Shown: positions 49,610 through 57,339 of the stretch, in pieces
Position numbering within the stretch: the first letter of the stretch is position 1
Layout of the letters: each line of letters starts with the position of its first letter
The notes under the pieces: generated by a model
Seen by the model: only the letters and a program-made list of their open reading frames with translations
What the model was told of the DNA's origin: nothing
The model's database searches: none
Program-made: the position numbers and the translations under genes
Origin: Bog-756 sp049517675
GTDB lineage: Bacteria; Actinomycetota; Acidimicrobiia; Acidimicrobiales; RAAP-2
Length of the DNA stretch: 64,000 nt
Direction of reading: 5' to 3'
Assembly: GCA_049517675.1 (NCBI GenBank)
Contig: JBEKRV010000011.1
Coordinates: 1-64,000, forward strand

Positions 49610-50914
49610 CTACGCCCCGTAGAGGGCACCCGCAATCGCATCGGTGGCCTTGCGGCGTTCTCCGGCAACGAGGTGGCCGTAGACGTCCTTCGTCACAGAA
49701 ATTGAGGAGTGTCCAAGGACGTCCGAGACGACGTGAAGCGGTACACCCCGGGAGAGCATCAGCGAGGCAGCGGTGTGCCTGAGCTCGTGCGGGTGACAGC
49801 CTTCAATACCCGCCTCCTTCGAGACCTTCCGGAAGACCCTCCGGAAGTTGCTCGGGTCAACCGGTGTTCCAAAATCACTCACCAGGACTAGGCCGGTTGC
49901 CGACCACCATTCGCCCATGGCCAGTCGCTCAGCGGGCTGGCGGGCCTTGTGACCCTTGAGGGCGTCGACCGCCTGTGGGCTGAGCTCATACGGGCGCCGA
50001 GAGCTCGCCGTCTTTGGCTCGTCGAGCACGATCTTCCCGTCCAAAGTGGAAAGGGTCTGGTAGATGCTGAGCTGACCGGCCTCCAGGTCGACGTCCTCCC
50101 ACCTGAGGCCGAGGAGCTCGCCCAGACGCATCCCGGTCTCCACCAGGAGCACGAAGGCCACCTCGAACCGAACGCCCCGTGAGGCCTCCAGGAGCTTCTG
50201 GACCTCCTCCACGGTAAGGGCCCGGCTGGTGCCTCTCGGGATCCGTGGTCCATCAGTGAGCGTGACGACGTTCCGGGTCAGGACGCCCTGTCGCACGGCA
50301 TGACCGAGTGAGCGTCGCAGCACGGACCGGACGAGCCGGATGGTGTTGGGCTGGTAGCCGGCGCGTCCCAGATCGGCGATGAGATCTTCGACGTGGCGCA
50401 CGTCGAGCTTGGCCAGTCGGTGCTTACCGAGGGCCGGGATCAGGTGGCCCCGGGCGAGGTTGACGTAGTTGGCCGCAGTGGTGGGCTTCACGGTCCCCGG
50501 GAGGACGTTGTCGAGCCAGTGGTCGAGCCATTGTTCGACTGTCTGGCGTTCGTCGGCGAACCGCTGTCCGGCGGCGAGCTCGTTGCTCTGGGTCCGGAGC
50601 TTCTCGACGACCTCCCTCCGGATCTTGGCATAGACGAACTTCCGCTTCCGCTTGCCATTGATCCATCCGTCACAGAGTTGCGCGAGGTTCTCGGCGAAGA
50701 CGGCCGTCTCCGGCAGATCCGAGTTGGCCATCGCATCCCCGAAGGAGGGGAATTCGACGATCTGCACGTAGGTTTCGGGTCGATCCCGGTCCTTGGTGAA
50801 CGTGCCCCGCCGGGCCGTGCGTCGTCCCATGGTCTGGGCCCGCCACCCGCTGACCAGTGCCTCGACCGTTTCAGGCTTGGACGTGGTCGACTCGATGATC
50901 TGCACGGACGGCAT
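49610..50914 (-). CDS. Tyrosine integrase with an ABM-like N-terminal replacement (fusion)
   Basis: Residues 1-83 look like an ABM-type (antibiotic-biosynthesis-monooxygenase-fold) protein: VQIIESTTSKPETVEAL, GRRTARR, DRDRPETYVQIVEFPSF and MANSDLPETAVFAENLAQLCDG. From residue 84 (WINGKRKRKFVYAKIRREVVEKL) it is a phage/ICE integrase that lacks the usual beginning of the arm-binding domain. The core domain and all catalytic residues remain: Arg263, Lys301, His376-x-x-Arg379, His402, Tyr412. ATG 50914 has GGAGGTG upstream, a host-type start for the ABM part. The protein may recombine poorly without its full arm-binding domain. Confidence 0.8.
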   Translation of the reverse strand: MPSVQIIESTTSKPETVEALVSGWRAQTMGRRTARRGTFTKDRDRPETYVQIVEFPSFGDAMANSDLPETAVFAENLAQLCDGWINGKRKRKFVYAKIRREVVEKLRTQSNELAAGQRFADERQTVEQWLDHWLDNVLPGTVKPTTAANYVNLARGHLIPALGKHRLAKLDVRHVEDLIADLGRAGYQPNTIRLVRSVLRRSLGHAVRQGVLTRNVVTLTDGPRIPRGTSRALTVEEVQKLLEASRGVRFEVAFVLLVETGMRLGELLGLRWEDVDLEAGQLSIYQTLSTLDGKIVLDEPKTASSRRPYELSPQAVDALKGHKARQPAERLAMGEWWSATGLVLVSDFGTPVDPSNFRRVFRKVSKEAGIEGCHPHELRHTAASLMLSRGVPLHVVSDVLGHSSISVTKDVYGHLVAGERRKATDAIAGALYGA

Positions 50915-50971
50915 GCGCCCACCTCCGCCATGAGCCCCTCCAGAGCAGGGTCGGCCCGAGGGGCTATGGAT

Positions 50972-51697
50972 TCAAGGGGCTGGTGAGTCCGCCCCGGACT
51001 GCCTCAGATCGTTGCCGGGCCGGTGGGACGCCCGGCCAGGAAGAGTTCCCAAGTTGTGCTCCCGGAGGACCGCCGGAAGGTCCCCCATGTCCTCGAATAC
51101 GACTGCACCTTCGATGGAGAGCGCTTCACGGCTCGTCACACCCCCAGCGAATGCGAAGGCCGGCATCCCAGCCGACGATGCAGCCCTCACCCCGGACACG
51201 CTGTCTTCCACGACAGCGCACCGACCACGAGTGGCGCCCATCCGGGCTGCTGCGAACAGGAAGATGTCGGGGGACGGCTTGCCGTGTTCTACCTGGTCGA
51301 CGCTGAATATTCGGCCATCGAACCGGTCGAACAGTCCGGTCTTGCCCAAGGTGAACCGCATCTTGTCGAGGCTTCCACTCGACGCCACACACACCGGGGT
51401 GGTGATCTCATCGAGCGCCTCCACGATGCCTGGGACCGGGACGAGCTCCCGATCGAACACCTCGCGGTAGCGGGGTTCGAACTCAGTGTCCCAGTCGATG
51501 CTGCGGCCCAGGTGCCGCTCGATCTCGTGCTGCATGTGGGCGGCTGAGCGCCCGACAAATCGCTCTACGATCTCCGACTCCGTGAGCGGCCACCCGAGCG
51601 AGGCCAGGATCTCGGCCTCGGTTCGAACGGCGAGACGCTCGCTGTCCACCAAGACGCCATCGCAGTCGAAGATGACCAGGTCGAAGTCCGCCATCAC
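50972..51697 (-). CDS. HAD-family phosphatase (beta-phosphoglucomutase-like)
   Basis: A 241-residue HAD subfamily IA hydrolase with nucleophile motif D11-C-D13-G in FDLVIFDCDGVLVDSE, motif II Ser in VASSGSLDKM, Lys in HGKPSPDIFLFAA and motif IV VVEDSVSGVRAA. The helical cap between residues 15 and 80 contains ERFVGRSAAHM. Substrates are sugar phosphates or similar. About 30 residues after the fold are unconserved. Its GC seems a little below the window average, and it may be old transferred DNA, but it lies outside the island as defined here. The start has two adjacent ATG codons. Confidence 0.85.
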   Translation of the reverse strand: MMADFDLVIFDCDGVLVDSERLAVRTEAEILASLGWPLTESEIVERFVGRSAAHMQHEIERHLGRSIDWDTEFEPRYREVFDRELVPVPGIVEALDEITTPVCVASSGSLDKMRFTLGKTGLFDRFDGRIFSVDQVEHGKPSPDIFLFAAARMGATRGRCAVVEDSVSGVRAASSAGMPAFAFAGGVTSREALSIEGAVVFEDMGDLPAVLREHNLGTLPGRASHRPGNDLRQSGADSPAP

Positions 51698-51780
51698 GAC
51701 GACACTACGGGACAGCCGACCGGAGGCTGAGGAGGATCTCCATGGTGCCCCACGTCACCGGCTCGGTGGACCGGTGGGGC

Positions 51781-52341
51781 TCACTCCGTGTCCGCGTAGC
51801 TGACCGCCTCCGTCTCGACGACGCCGGCACGACGACCAGGTGCCGTCTGATGGCTCCAGTACAGATTGGTGTGGGCGATCACCTGGTCCGGAGGTGGCGC
51901 TCCCCATGCACTGTTGTCCTCGGTGGTGTGGGCGTCGCCGACGAGGGTCACGTCGTAGCCCCTCACCAACGCTCCGTGCAGCGTCGACCGGATGCAGGCA
52001 TCGGTCTGCGCGCCGACGACGACGAGACGCCCCACACCGGATTCCGAGAGCACCGTCTCGAGTACGGAGTCCTCGAAGCAGTCGCCATAGCGCTTGTCGA
52101 CGATCGTCTCGGTTCCGCTGGGCTCCAGCTCGGGGACGATCTGCCAGTCGTCGCTCCCGCTGACGATGTCCTCGTCTTCGTGCCGGACCCAGACGACCGG
52201 GACCTCCTCCCGCCGCGCCCTCGCCACCAGGTCGTCGATATTGGCGACCACTTCGTCGCGTCCGTGGGCTTCCGCGACGACTGCGTTCTGCACGTCGACC
52301 ACCAACAACGCGGTCTTCGGTCGGTTCGCGAGTGTCGTCAC
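51781..52341 (-). CDS. Cysteine hydrolase, isochorismatase family
   Basis: A 186-residue isochorismatase-like hydrolase. The catalytic triad is Asp16 (LLVVDVQNA), Lys83 (IVDKRYGDCF) and Cys116 (AQTDACIRST), with the cis-peptide region VVVGAQ before the Cys. The family includes nicotinamidases and N-carbamoyl hydrolases; the sequence does not say which reaction is run. It reads away from the iron transporter cluster and is 83 nt upstream of the HAD gene on the same strand. The ATG is unsupported by a strong SD. Confidence 0.85.
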   Translation of the reverse strand: MTTLANRPKTALLVVDVQNAVVAEAHGRDEVVANIDDLVARARREEVPVVWVRHEDEDIVSGSDDWQIVPELEPSGTETIVDKRYGDCFEDSVLETVLSESGVGRLVVVGAQTDACIRSTLHGALVRGYDVTLVGDAHTTEDNSAWGAPPPDQVIAHTNLYWSHQTAPGRRAGVVETEAVSYADTE

Positions 52342-52513
52342 AGCGCCCCCTTCGACATGACGCCCGTCCCTTCCTCCTCGGGCCGGAATTTCGAATGTGC
52401 GTCCGCTTCTGGTCCCATGGGCTCATTGTGGACGAAACACCCCGGCCCGGACCATTCCCGACCGGCGGCCGACGGTTCGTGCGGGCCCGACGCGCCGTCC
52501 AGACCCCACCGGG
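52342..52513. other. Short intergenic stretch
   Basis: No gene or obvious hairpin between the cysteine hydrolase start and the end of the next reverse-strand gene. It likely holds the hydrolase promoter. Confidence 0.4.
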
Positions 52514-52834
52514 TCAATTGCTGCACAGGGTGCCATTCGAGTCCCGGACCTCGGCATAGAGGACGTCGAACGTCTTCCGGGCCGGGTTCCTGCCGGTCAC
52601 GTTGACGATCTCGGCGATGAATTTGGCCGAGACCTCCTCGGAACCCTCCAGACCGTCGTCCCAGAAGGAGGTGGCGATGACCTCGGAGCGTTCTCCGAGG
52701 TCCGCCTTGACGACCGTCACCCCGAGGAAGTGGGGCAGCATGCTGTACTGCGGCAGCACGTCGTCGCAGATCGTCTCCATCACCAGGGGGAGGTCGTCCA
52801 TGTCGACGTAGAAGCTGACCTGACGGCTCTTCAT
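52514..52834 (-). CDS. Small protein of unknown function, possibly dimeric alpha/beta barrel
   Basis: A 106-residue soluble protein. The pattern of VSFYVDMDDLPLVMETICDDVLPQY, LGVTVVKADLGERSEVIATSFW and ASAKFIAEIV-like helices (EEVSAKFIAEIVNV) suits a ferredoxin-like alpha/beta barrel such as ABM-type proteins, but I cannot assign it with certainty. ATG 52834 has GGGAGG eight nucleotides upstream. It diverges from the iron transport operon, with about 260 bp between. No conserved catalytic residue can be named. Confidence 0.6.
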   Translation of the reverse strand: MKSRQVSFYVDMDDLPLVMETICDDVLPQYSMLPHFLGVTVVKADLGERSEVIATSFWDDGLEGSEEVSAKFIAEIVNVTGRNPARKTFDVLYAEVRDSNGTLCSN

Positions 52835-53025
52835 GAGTAGTGCCTCCCCAGACTCCACACCGTCCATGGCGTTCTCACTCGCGAGCATAGATTGGTCGCC
52901 CGTCAAGGGTCGTCTCCTCCGCACGCACGCGCAGGCCGGCCACCGGTCGCGGGTCCGGTTCCGACCCGACCGTGGGCCCGGCCACGCATCACGGGCCCGG
53001 CCCGGCGCAGACGGCCCCTCTTCCC

Positions 53026-53066
53026 TGGACACCGCCGGTTCCGCCAGTATAGTTAGGTGAACCTAA
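53026..53066 (+). promoter_or_regulatory. Promoter and iron-box-like palindrome of the Fe(III) transport operon
   Basis: TGGACA (53026-53031) and TATAGT (53048-53053) are 16 bp apart. TTAGGT-GA-ACCTAA (53053-53066) is a perfect palindrome overlapping the -10 and the predicted start of transcription. Its arms match the half-sites of DtxR/IdeR iron boxes, although the spacing is shorter than the 19-bp consensus. Repression by iron-loaded DtxR/IdeR is the likely logic. Confidence 0.65.
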
Positions 53067-53092
53067 GTGACCGAGTGAGGGAATCAACACGC

Positions 53093-53272
53093 GTGGCGAA
53101 ACTGATCCGACGCTCGGGAGCGGTGACCGGCCCGATCCGCCAGGCCATCGACCGGTTGGTTTCCGCGTTCGAGGTCCGGTACCGGGACAACGCCGAGGGG
53201 GCGGACGCCGACTCCGGGGTACGGCGTGCGCTGGCCGTGGTGAACGGCCTCTGCCCGGTTGGCGGCTCGTGA
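53093..53272 (+). CDS. Small basic protein at the head of the iron operon
   Basis: A 59-residue protein (AKLIRRSGAVTGPIRQAIDRLVSAF at its start) with a basic N-terminal helix and an acidic middle (RDNAEGADADSG). I do not recognise it. GTG 53093 is chosen because it lies after the predicted transcription start and a GAGGGA ribosome-site-like run; GTG 53075 is an alternative, and GTG 53057 lies within the operator. Its stop overlaps the GTG of the substrate-binding protein gene, so it is part of the operon. Confidence 0.5.
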   Translation: MAKLIRRSGAVTGPIRQAIDRLVSAFEVRYRDNAEGADADSGVRRALAVVNGLCPVGGS

Positions 53273-54333
53273 TGCGGGCCGCCCGGACGGAGCGACGCCG
53301 CCCCACCCGGCTCCGGGGTCTCCGCGTCGTCGGGGCCCTCACCGTCGTGTTCGCTGCCGCCACCCTGGCGGCCTGCGGGTCGTCGACGGCGTCGGGTCCG
53401 TCGATCACCCTCTACAACGGGCAGCACGTGCAGACCACCGACGCCCTCGTCGCCGGATTCGAGAAGGCGACCGGCATCGACGTCGACGTACGGAGTGACG
53501 ACGAGGACACCCTGACCGATGAGATCGTCACCGAGGGCAGCCGGTCACCGGCGGACGTCATCTACACCGAGAACACGCCGGCCATCCAGTACCTGGCCGA
53601 CAAGGACCTGCTCGCCGAGGTCGACCCGTCCACGCTGGCTCGCACCCCGAGCAAGTACAACTCGCCCTCCGGCGACTGGGTGGGGGTGTCGGCCCGGGTG
53701 AGCGTCCTGATCTACAACCCGAGCCTCATCGCCGCGAGCGACCTCCCCACGTCGGTGCTGCAGCTCGCCGACCCGCGCTACCGGGGCAAGCTGGCGTTCG
53801 CCGCAGGGGAGACCGACTTCCAGCCCATCGTGACCTCGGTCGACCGCACCTACGGCACGGCGGCCACGTTGCGTTGGCTGGACGGCATCAAGGCCAACGC
53901 CGGCGGCAACGTCTACCCCGACAACGAGACCATCGCCGACGAAGTCAACCGGGGCCAGGTCGCGTTCGGCGTGGTGAATCAGTACTACTGGTACCGCATG
54001 CGGGCGGAGATCGGCCCGTCCAACATGCACTCCCAGATCGCCTACTTCGCGCCCGAGGACCCGGGGTACGTGCTCGACATCTCGCCGGCCGCCGTCCTCC
54101 GTTCCAGTGCGCACCAGGCCGACGCCCAGAAGTTCCTGGCGTACCTGGTCTCGGCCCAGGGCCAGGAGATCATCGCCCAATCGACCAGCTACGAGTACCC
54201 GATCGCCTCGGGGGTCGCCACCTCCCAACCGGAGACCCCGTTCGACCAGCTGCGACCCAACGCCATCTCGATCCCGGATCTCGGTGACGGCTCGACAGCC
54301 ATCGCGCTGCTGAAGGAAGCGGGGCTCCTGTGA
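53269..54333 (+). CDS. Fe(III) ABC transporter substrate-binding lipoprotein
   Basis: A 354-residue FbpA/FutA-type binding protein. A basic N-terminus and hydrophobic core lead to the lipobox LAAC (Cys36). The mature part begins with SITLYNGQHVQTTDALVAGFEKATG, and the iron-binding Tyr pair lies in VVNQYYWYRMRAE. Other typical parts are VIYTENTPAIQYLADKDLL and SPAAVLRSSAHQADAQKFLAYLVS. It captures ferric iron or a ferric chelate outside the membrane. Overlaps the small upstream gene by GTGA. The permease follows 46 nt later. Confidence 0.9.
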   Translation: MMRAARTERRRPTRLRGLRVVGALTVVFAAATLAACGSSTASGPSITLYNGQHVQTTDALVAGFEKATGIDVDVRSDDEDTLTDEIVTEGSRSPADVIYTENTPAIQYLADKDLLAEVDPSTLARTPSKYNSPSGDWVGVSARVSVLIYNPSLIAASDLPTSVLQLADPRYRGKLAFAAGETDFQPIVTSVDRTYGTAATLRWLDGIKANAGGNVYPDNETIADEVNRGQVAFGVVNQYYWYRMRAEIGPSNMHSQIAYFAPEDPGYVLDISPAAVLRSSAHQADAQKFLAYLVSAQGQEIIAQSTSYEYPIASGVATSQPETPFDQLRPNAISIPDLGDGSTAIALLKEAGLL

Positions 54334-54379
54334 GGGTCGGTCCCGCCGGTGGCCGGCCCGGTGCGGGGACCGCCCACCC

Positions 54380-55990
54380 ATGACACTGTCGAAGGTCGAG
54401 GGGGAGCGGGCCGCACCGACCCCGGGCGCGGTGGTCATCGCCCCCGCCCGACCGCCACGACGCCCCTACCTGCTGATCGTCCTCAGCGTCCTGGTGGCGC
54501 TGACGCTGTTCGCACCGCTGCTCTTCCTGCTCATCGAGGCCAGCAGTGCCGGCGTCTCGACCATCTTCCACCTGGTGTTCCGGTCGCTCACCGCGACCCT
54601 GCTGTGGAACACCGTCCGCCTCACCGTCGTCGTCACGGTCCTGTGCGCCGTGATCGGCACGCTGACGGCCTGGTGCGTCGAGCGCACCGACCTCCCCGGC
54701 CGCCGGATCTGGGCGGTCCTCGTCGTCGTGCCCTTCGCCATCCCCGACTTCGTGGTCAGCTTCGGATGGGCGTCGTTGACCACCTGGGCGCACGGGTTCC
54801 AGGGAGCGGTCCTGGTCATGACCCTCGCGGTCTATCCGCTGGTGTACCTCCCCGTCGCAGCCAGCCTGCGGGCCGGTGACCCCGAGCAGGAGAACGTGGC
54901 GCGGAGCCTCGGCGTCGGCCGGGTGCGCACGTTCTTCCGGATCACGGTCAGCCAGGCACGGGGGGCCATCCTCGGTGGCTGCCTCCTGGTGGCCCTGGTG
55001 ATCCTGGCCGAGTACGGGGCGTTCGAGATCCTCGGCTATCCGACGTTCACCACCGAGATCTTCACCGAGTCGCAGGTATCGTTCGACATCCCGGCGGCGT
55101 CGGCACTGGTGTTGGTGCTCGTCGTCCTCGGTCTGTTCGTCGTCGCCGGCGAGGCGGCCGCCCGCGGGCGGGCGCGCACGGTCCATCTCGGGTCCCAGGC
55201 CCAGCGGGTCCCACAGCGGCTCCACCTCGGCCGGGGGACGGTCCCGGTGATGCTCGCCCTGGTCGCTCTGGTCGTGCTGGCGCTCGGCGTGCCCGTCGGG
55301 TCGTGCATCTACTGGATGTTCGAGGGCGGGGCCCACTCGCTCACCGGCGTCTCCCTCGCCGATGCCACCTGGCACACCGTCGCCTACAGCGGGAGCGCCG
55401 CGGCCATCGCCACGGTGATGGCCCTCCCGGTCGCCCTCCTCGCCGTCCGCCACCCGGACCGACCGGGCCGAGTGCTCGAACGGAGCACCTACCTCGTCCT
55501 CGCCATGCCCGGAATCGTGATCGCATTCACCCTGAGCTACTTCGTGGAGCGGTACGCCCACGGTCTCCTGTACCAGAGCGCCCCTCTGCTCGTCCTGGCC
55601 TACGCGATCCTCTTCTTCCCCCTGGCCCTCGTCGGGGTCAGGGCATCGGTCAGCCACGCCCCGGTCAACCTGGAGGAGGTGGCCCAGTCCCTCGGACAGA
55701 GCAGGCTGTCCATCCTCCGACGGGTCACCCTGCCGTTGATCGGCCCAGGTCTGGCCGCGTCGTTCTGCCTGGTGCTGCTGGCCGCGGTCACCGAGCTCAC
55801 CGCCACCCTGATCCTGGTGCCGACCGGGGTGCAGACCCTGTCGACCCAATTCTGGGCCTACCAGCAGAACCTCTCCTACGGCCAGGCGGCGCCGTTCGCA
55901 CTGATGATCATCGGGATCGCCGCCGTGCCGAGCTACGTCATCGGCCGGTACTTCGACCGCCTGCCCAGCCGGGCCGTGGCCGCACCGTGA
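54380..55990 (+). CDS. Fe(III) ABC transporter permease (fused two-domain, FbpB-like)
   Basis: A 536-residue permease with about twelve hydrophobic helices in two repeats. Each has an EAA-type coupling loop: ENVARSLGVGRVRTFFRITV in the first half and EEVAQSLGQSRLSILRRVTLPLIGPG in the second. This duplicated form is typical of FbpB/SfuB iron permeases. It forms the membrane channel between the lipoprotein and the ATPase. ATG start; the stop overlaps the GTG of the ATPase gene. Confidence 0.92.
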   Translation: MTLSKVEGERAAPTPGAVVIAPARPPRRPYLLIVLSVLVALTLFAPLLFLLIEASSAGVSTIFHLVFRSLTATLLWNTVRLTVVVTVLCAVIGTLTAWCVERTDLPGRRIWAVLVVVPFAIPDFVVSFGWASLTTWAHGFQGAVLVMTLAVYPLVYLPVAASLRAGDPEQENVARSLGVGRVRTFFRITVSQARGAILGGCLLVALVILAEYGAFEILGYPTFTTEIFTESQVSFDIPAASALVLVLVVLGLFVVAGEAAARGRARTVHLGSQAQRVPQRLHLGRGTVPVMLALVALVVLALGVPVGSCIYWMFEGGAHSLTGVSLADATWHTVAYSGSAAAIATVMALPVALLAVRHPDRPGRVLERSTYLVLAMPGIVIAFTLSYFVERYAHGLLYQSAPLLVLAYAILFFPLALVGVRASVSHAPVNLEEVAQSLGQSRLSILRRVTLPLIGPGLAASFCLVLLAAVTELTATLILVPTGVQTLSTQFWAYQQNLSYGQAAPFALMIIGIAAVPSYVIGRYFDRLPSRAVAAP

Positions 55991-57036
55991 CGACGATCCG
56001 CCTGTCGGGCGTGGACAAGAGCTTCGGGACGGTCTCGGTCCTCTCCCGGGTGGACCTGGTCGTGGCCGACCGGTCGATCACCGCGGTCGTCGGTGCCTCG
56101 GGCAGCGGCAAGACCACCCTGCTGCGCCTCGTCGCCGGGTTCGAACGCGTCGACTCCGGCTCGGTGTCGATCGGGGACGTCGTCGTCGACGACGGGAAGC
56201 GGTTCGTGCGGCCCGAGCACCGCGGGGTCGGGTACGTGCCCCAGGAAGGCGCCCTGTTCCCGCATCTCACCGTGTTCCGCAACATCGCGTTCGGGGTCCC
56301 GAAAAAGGACGCCCACCGATTGGAGGAGCTCGTCGACCTGGTGGGGCTGTCGGGATTCGAGCGCCGGTATCCCCATCAGCTCTCCGGTGGCCAGCAACAG
56401 CGGGTCGCGCTGGCCCGGGCACTGGCCATCCGGCCCTCGGTGGTGTTGCTCGACGAACCGTTCAGCTCGTTGGACGCCACGCTGCGGGTGGGACTGGGGC
56501 GCGACGTCGTCCGGGTGCTGAAGGAGACCGGCACGACCGCGGTCCTGGTCACCCACGACCAGGACGAGGCGATGGCGCTGGCCGACGAGATCGCCGTGCT
56601 CCGGAACGGCCACGTCATGGCGTGCGCCGATCCCCGGTCGCTCTACTACGACCCACCGGACCTCGAGATCGCCACCTCCATCGGCGAGGCGAACATCGTC
56701 GCCGCCCGCATCGAGGGGGACCGGGCCCGGACCTACCTCGGGTCGATCCCGGTCCACGGCGACCGGGGCGACGCGACCGGGCCGGGCTCGCTGCTCCTGC
56801 GTCCGGAGCAACTCCGACTCCACGTGGGAACACGTCCCGGGGCGGTCCGGGCGGTCGTCGACGAGGTCCAGTTCCACGGGCACGACTCGCTGGTCAGGAT
56901 CTCGGTGGGCGACGACGGTCCGGAGGGTGGCGGCGACCTGCTCGCCCGGGCCGCCGGTGACCTCGATCTGTCACCGGGACAGGTCGTGTGGGTCGAGGTG
57001 CTCGGACAGGGCAAGGTGTGGAGGTCGGGCGGCTGA
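55987..57036 (+). CDS. Fe(III) ABC transporter ATPase (FbpC-like)
   Basis: A 349-residue ABC ATPase. Walker A is GASGSGKTT (36-44), the Q-loop is in YVPQEGALFPHLTV, signature LSGGQQQRVALARAL, Walker B VVLLDEPFSSLD and the switch His in LVTHDQDEAMALA. Residues 240-349 form a TOBE-like regulatory domain (SLLLRPEQLRLHV; DEVQFHGHDSLVRISV), characteristic of the FbpC/CysA group. It drives iron import with the two preceding genes. GTG overlaps the permease stop codon. A 9-bp stem hairpin 75 nt downstream probably ends the operon. Confidence 0.92.
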   Translation: MTTIRLSGVDKSFGTVSVLSRVDLVVADRSITAVVGASGSGKTTLLRLVAGFERVDSGSVSIGDVVVDDGKRFVRPEHRGVGYVPQEGALFPHLTVFRNIAFGVPKKDAHRLEELVDLVGLSGFERRYPHQLSGGQQQRVALARALAIRPSVVLLDEPFSSLDATLRVGLGRDVVRVLKETGTTAVLVTHDQDEAMALADEIAVLRNGHVMACADPRSLYYDPPDLEIATSIGEANIVAARIEGDRARTYLGSIPVHGDRGDATGPGSLLLRPEQLRLHVGTRPGAVRAVVDEVQFHGHDSLVRISVGDDGPEGGGDLLARAAGDLDLSPGQVVWVEVLGQGKVWRSGG

Positions 57037-57339
57037 CGGCTTCGGGGCGCGACTCGACCCCGGGGGAGGGAGGGGTCGGTCGGGTGCAGAAGACGGGAAG
57101 CGGCGGCCCGCCGGTGGTCCGCCCCTGCTCGACCACCGGCCAGCCGTCGCTCCTGTCCGTCCTGCCCTACGGCCCCTGGGTTTGGTTGCGCCCGTCACTC
57201 AAGGACCGCCCCCGTTCTACCAACGGGAATTCGAACGCAGCGTCACGGTTGGGCTAATCGTGTGCGAACAGTTGGTGACAACGACCGGTGCAGGGCGACC
57301 GGTGCCCGGTGTCAACCCGGGTTGCCCGGCCCGGGAGGC
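57037..57339. other. Convergent intergenic stretch after the iron operon
   Basis: No gene is supported. It contains the hairpin at 57111-57139 and C/G-rich repeats (CCCGGG twice near 57317-57336) next to the end of the amidohydrolase gene, perhaps a second terminator for the opposite strand. Confidence 0.5.
57111..57139 (+). terminator. Hairpin downstream of the iron transport operon
   Basis: CCGGTGGTC and GACCACCGG pair perfectly (9 bp) around an 11-nt loop, 75 nt after the ATPase stop codon. Confidence 0.55.

Larger units (their letters stand above)
46404..50668. mobile_element. tRNA-Pro-associated integrated island, probably immobilised
   Basis: The stretch begins directly after tRNA-Pro and ends inside the integrase reading frame. 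GC is visibly lower than on either side (about 55-60% by eye in the kinase and TPR genes against about 70%), and codons such as TTT, AAT, CTT and ATT, rare in neighbours, are frequent. Contents are a regulator, a protein kinase and a TPR protein, all rightward, and a tyrosine integrase leftward. I found no second copy of the tRNA 3' end. The integrase N-terminus is replaced by an ABM-like sequence, so the right end was probably lost by deletion. Confidence 0.75.

Noticed and set aside
50930..51000. Possible right attachment site or tRNA fragment (GGATTCAAGGGG)
   Set aside because: It resembles the T-arm only over a few bases and does not match the tRNA-Pro 3' end.
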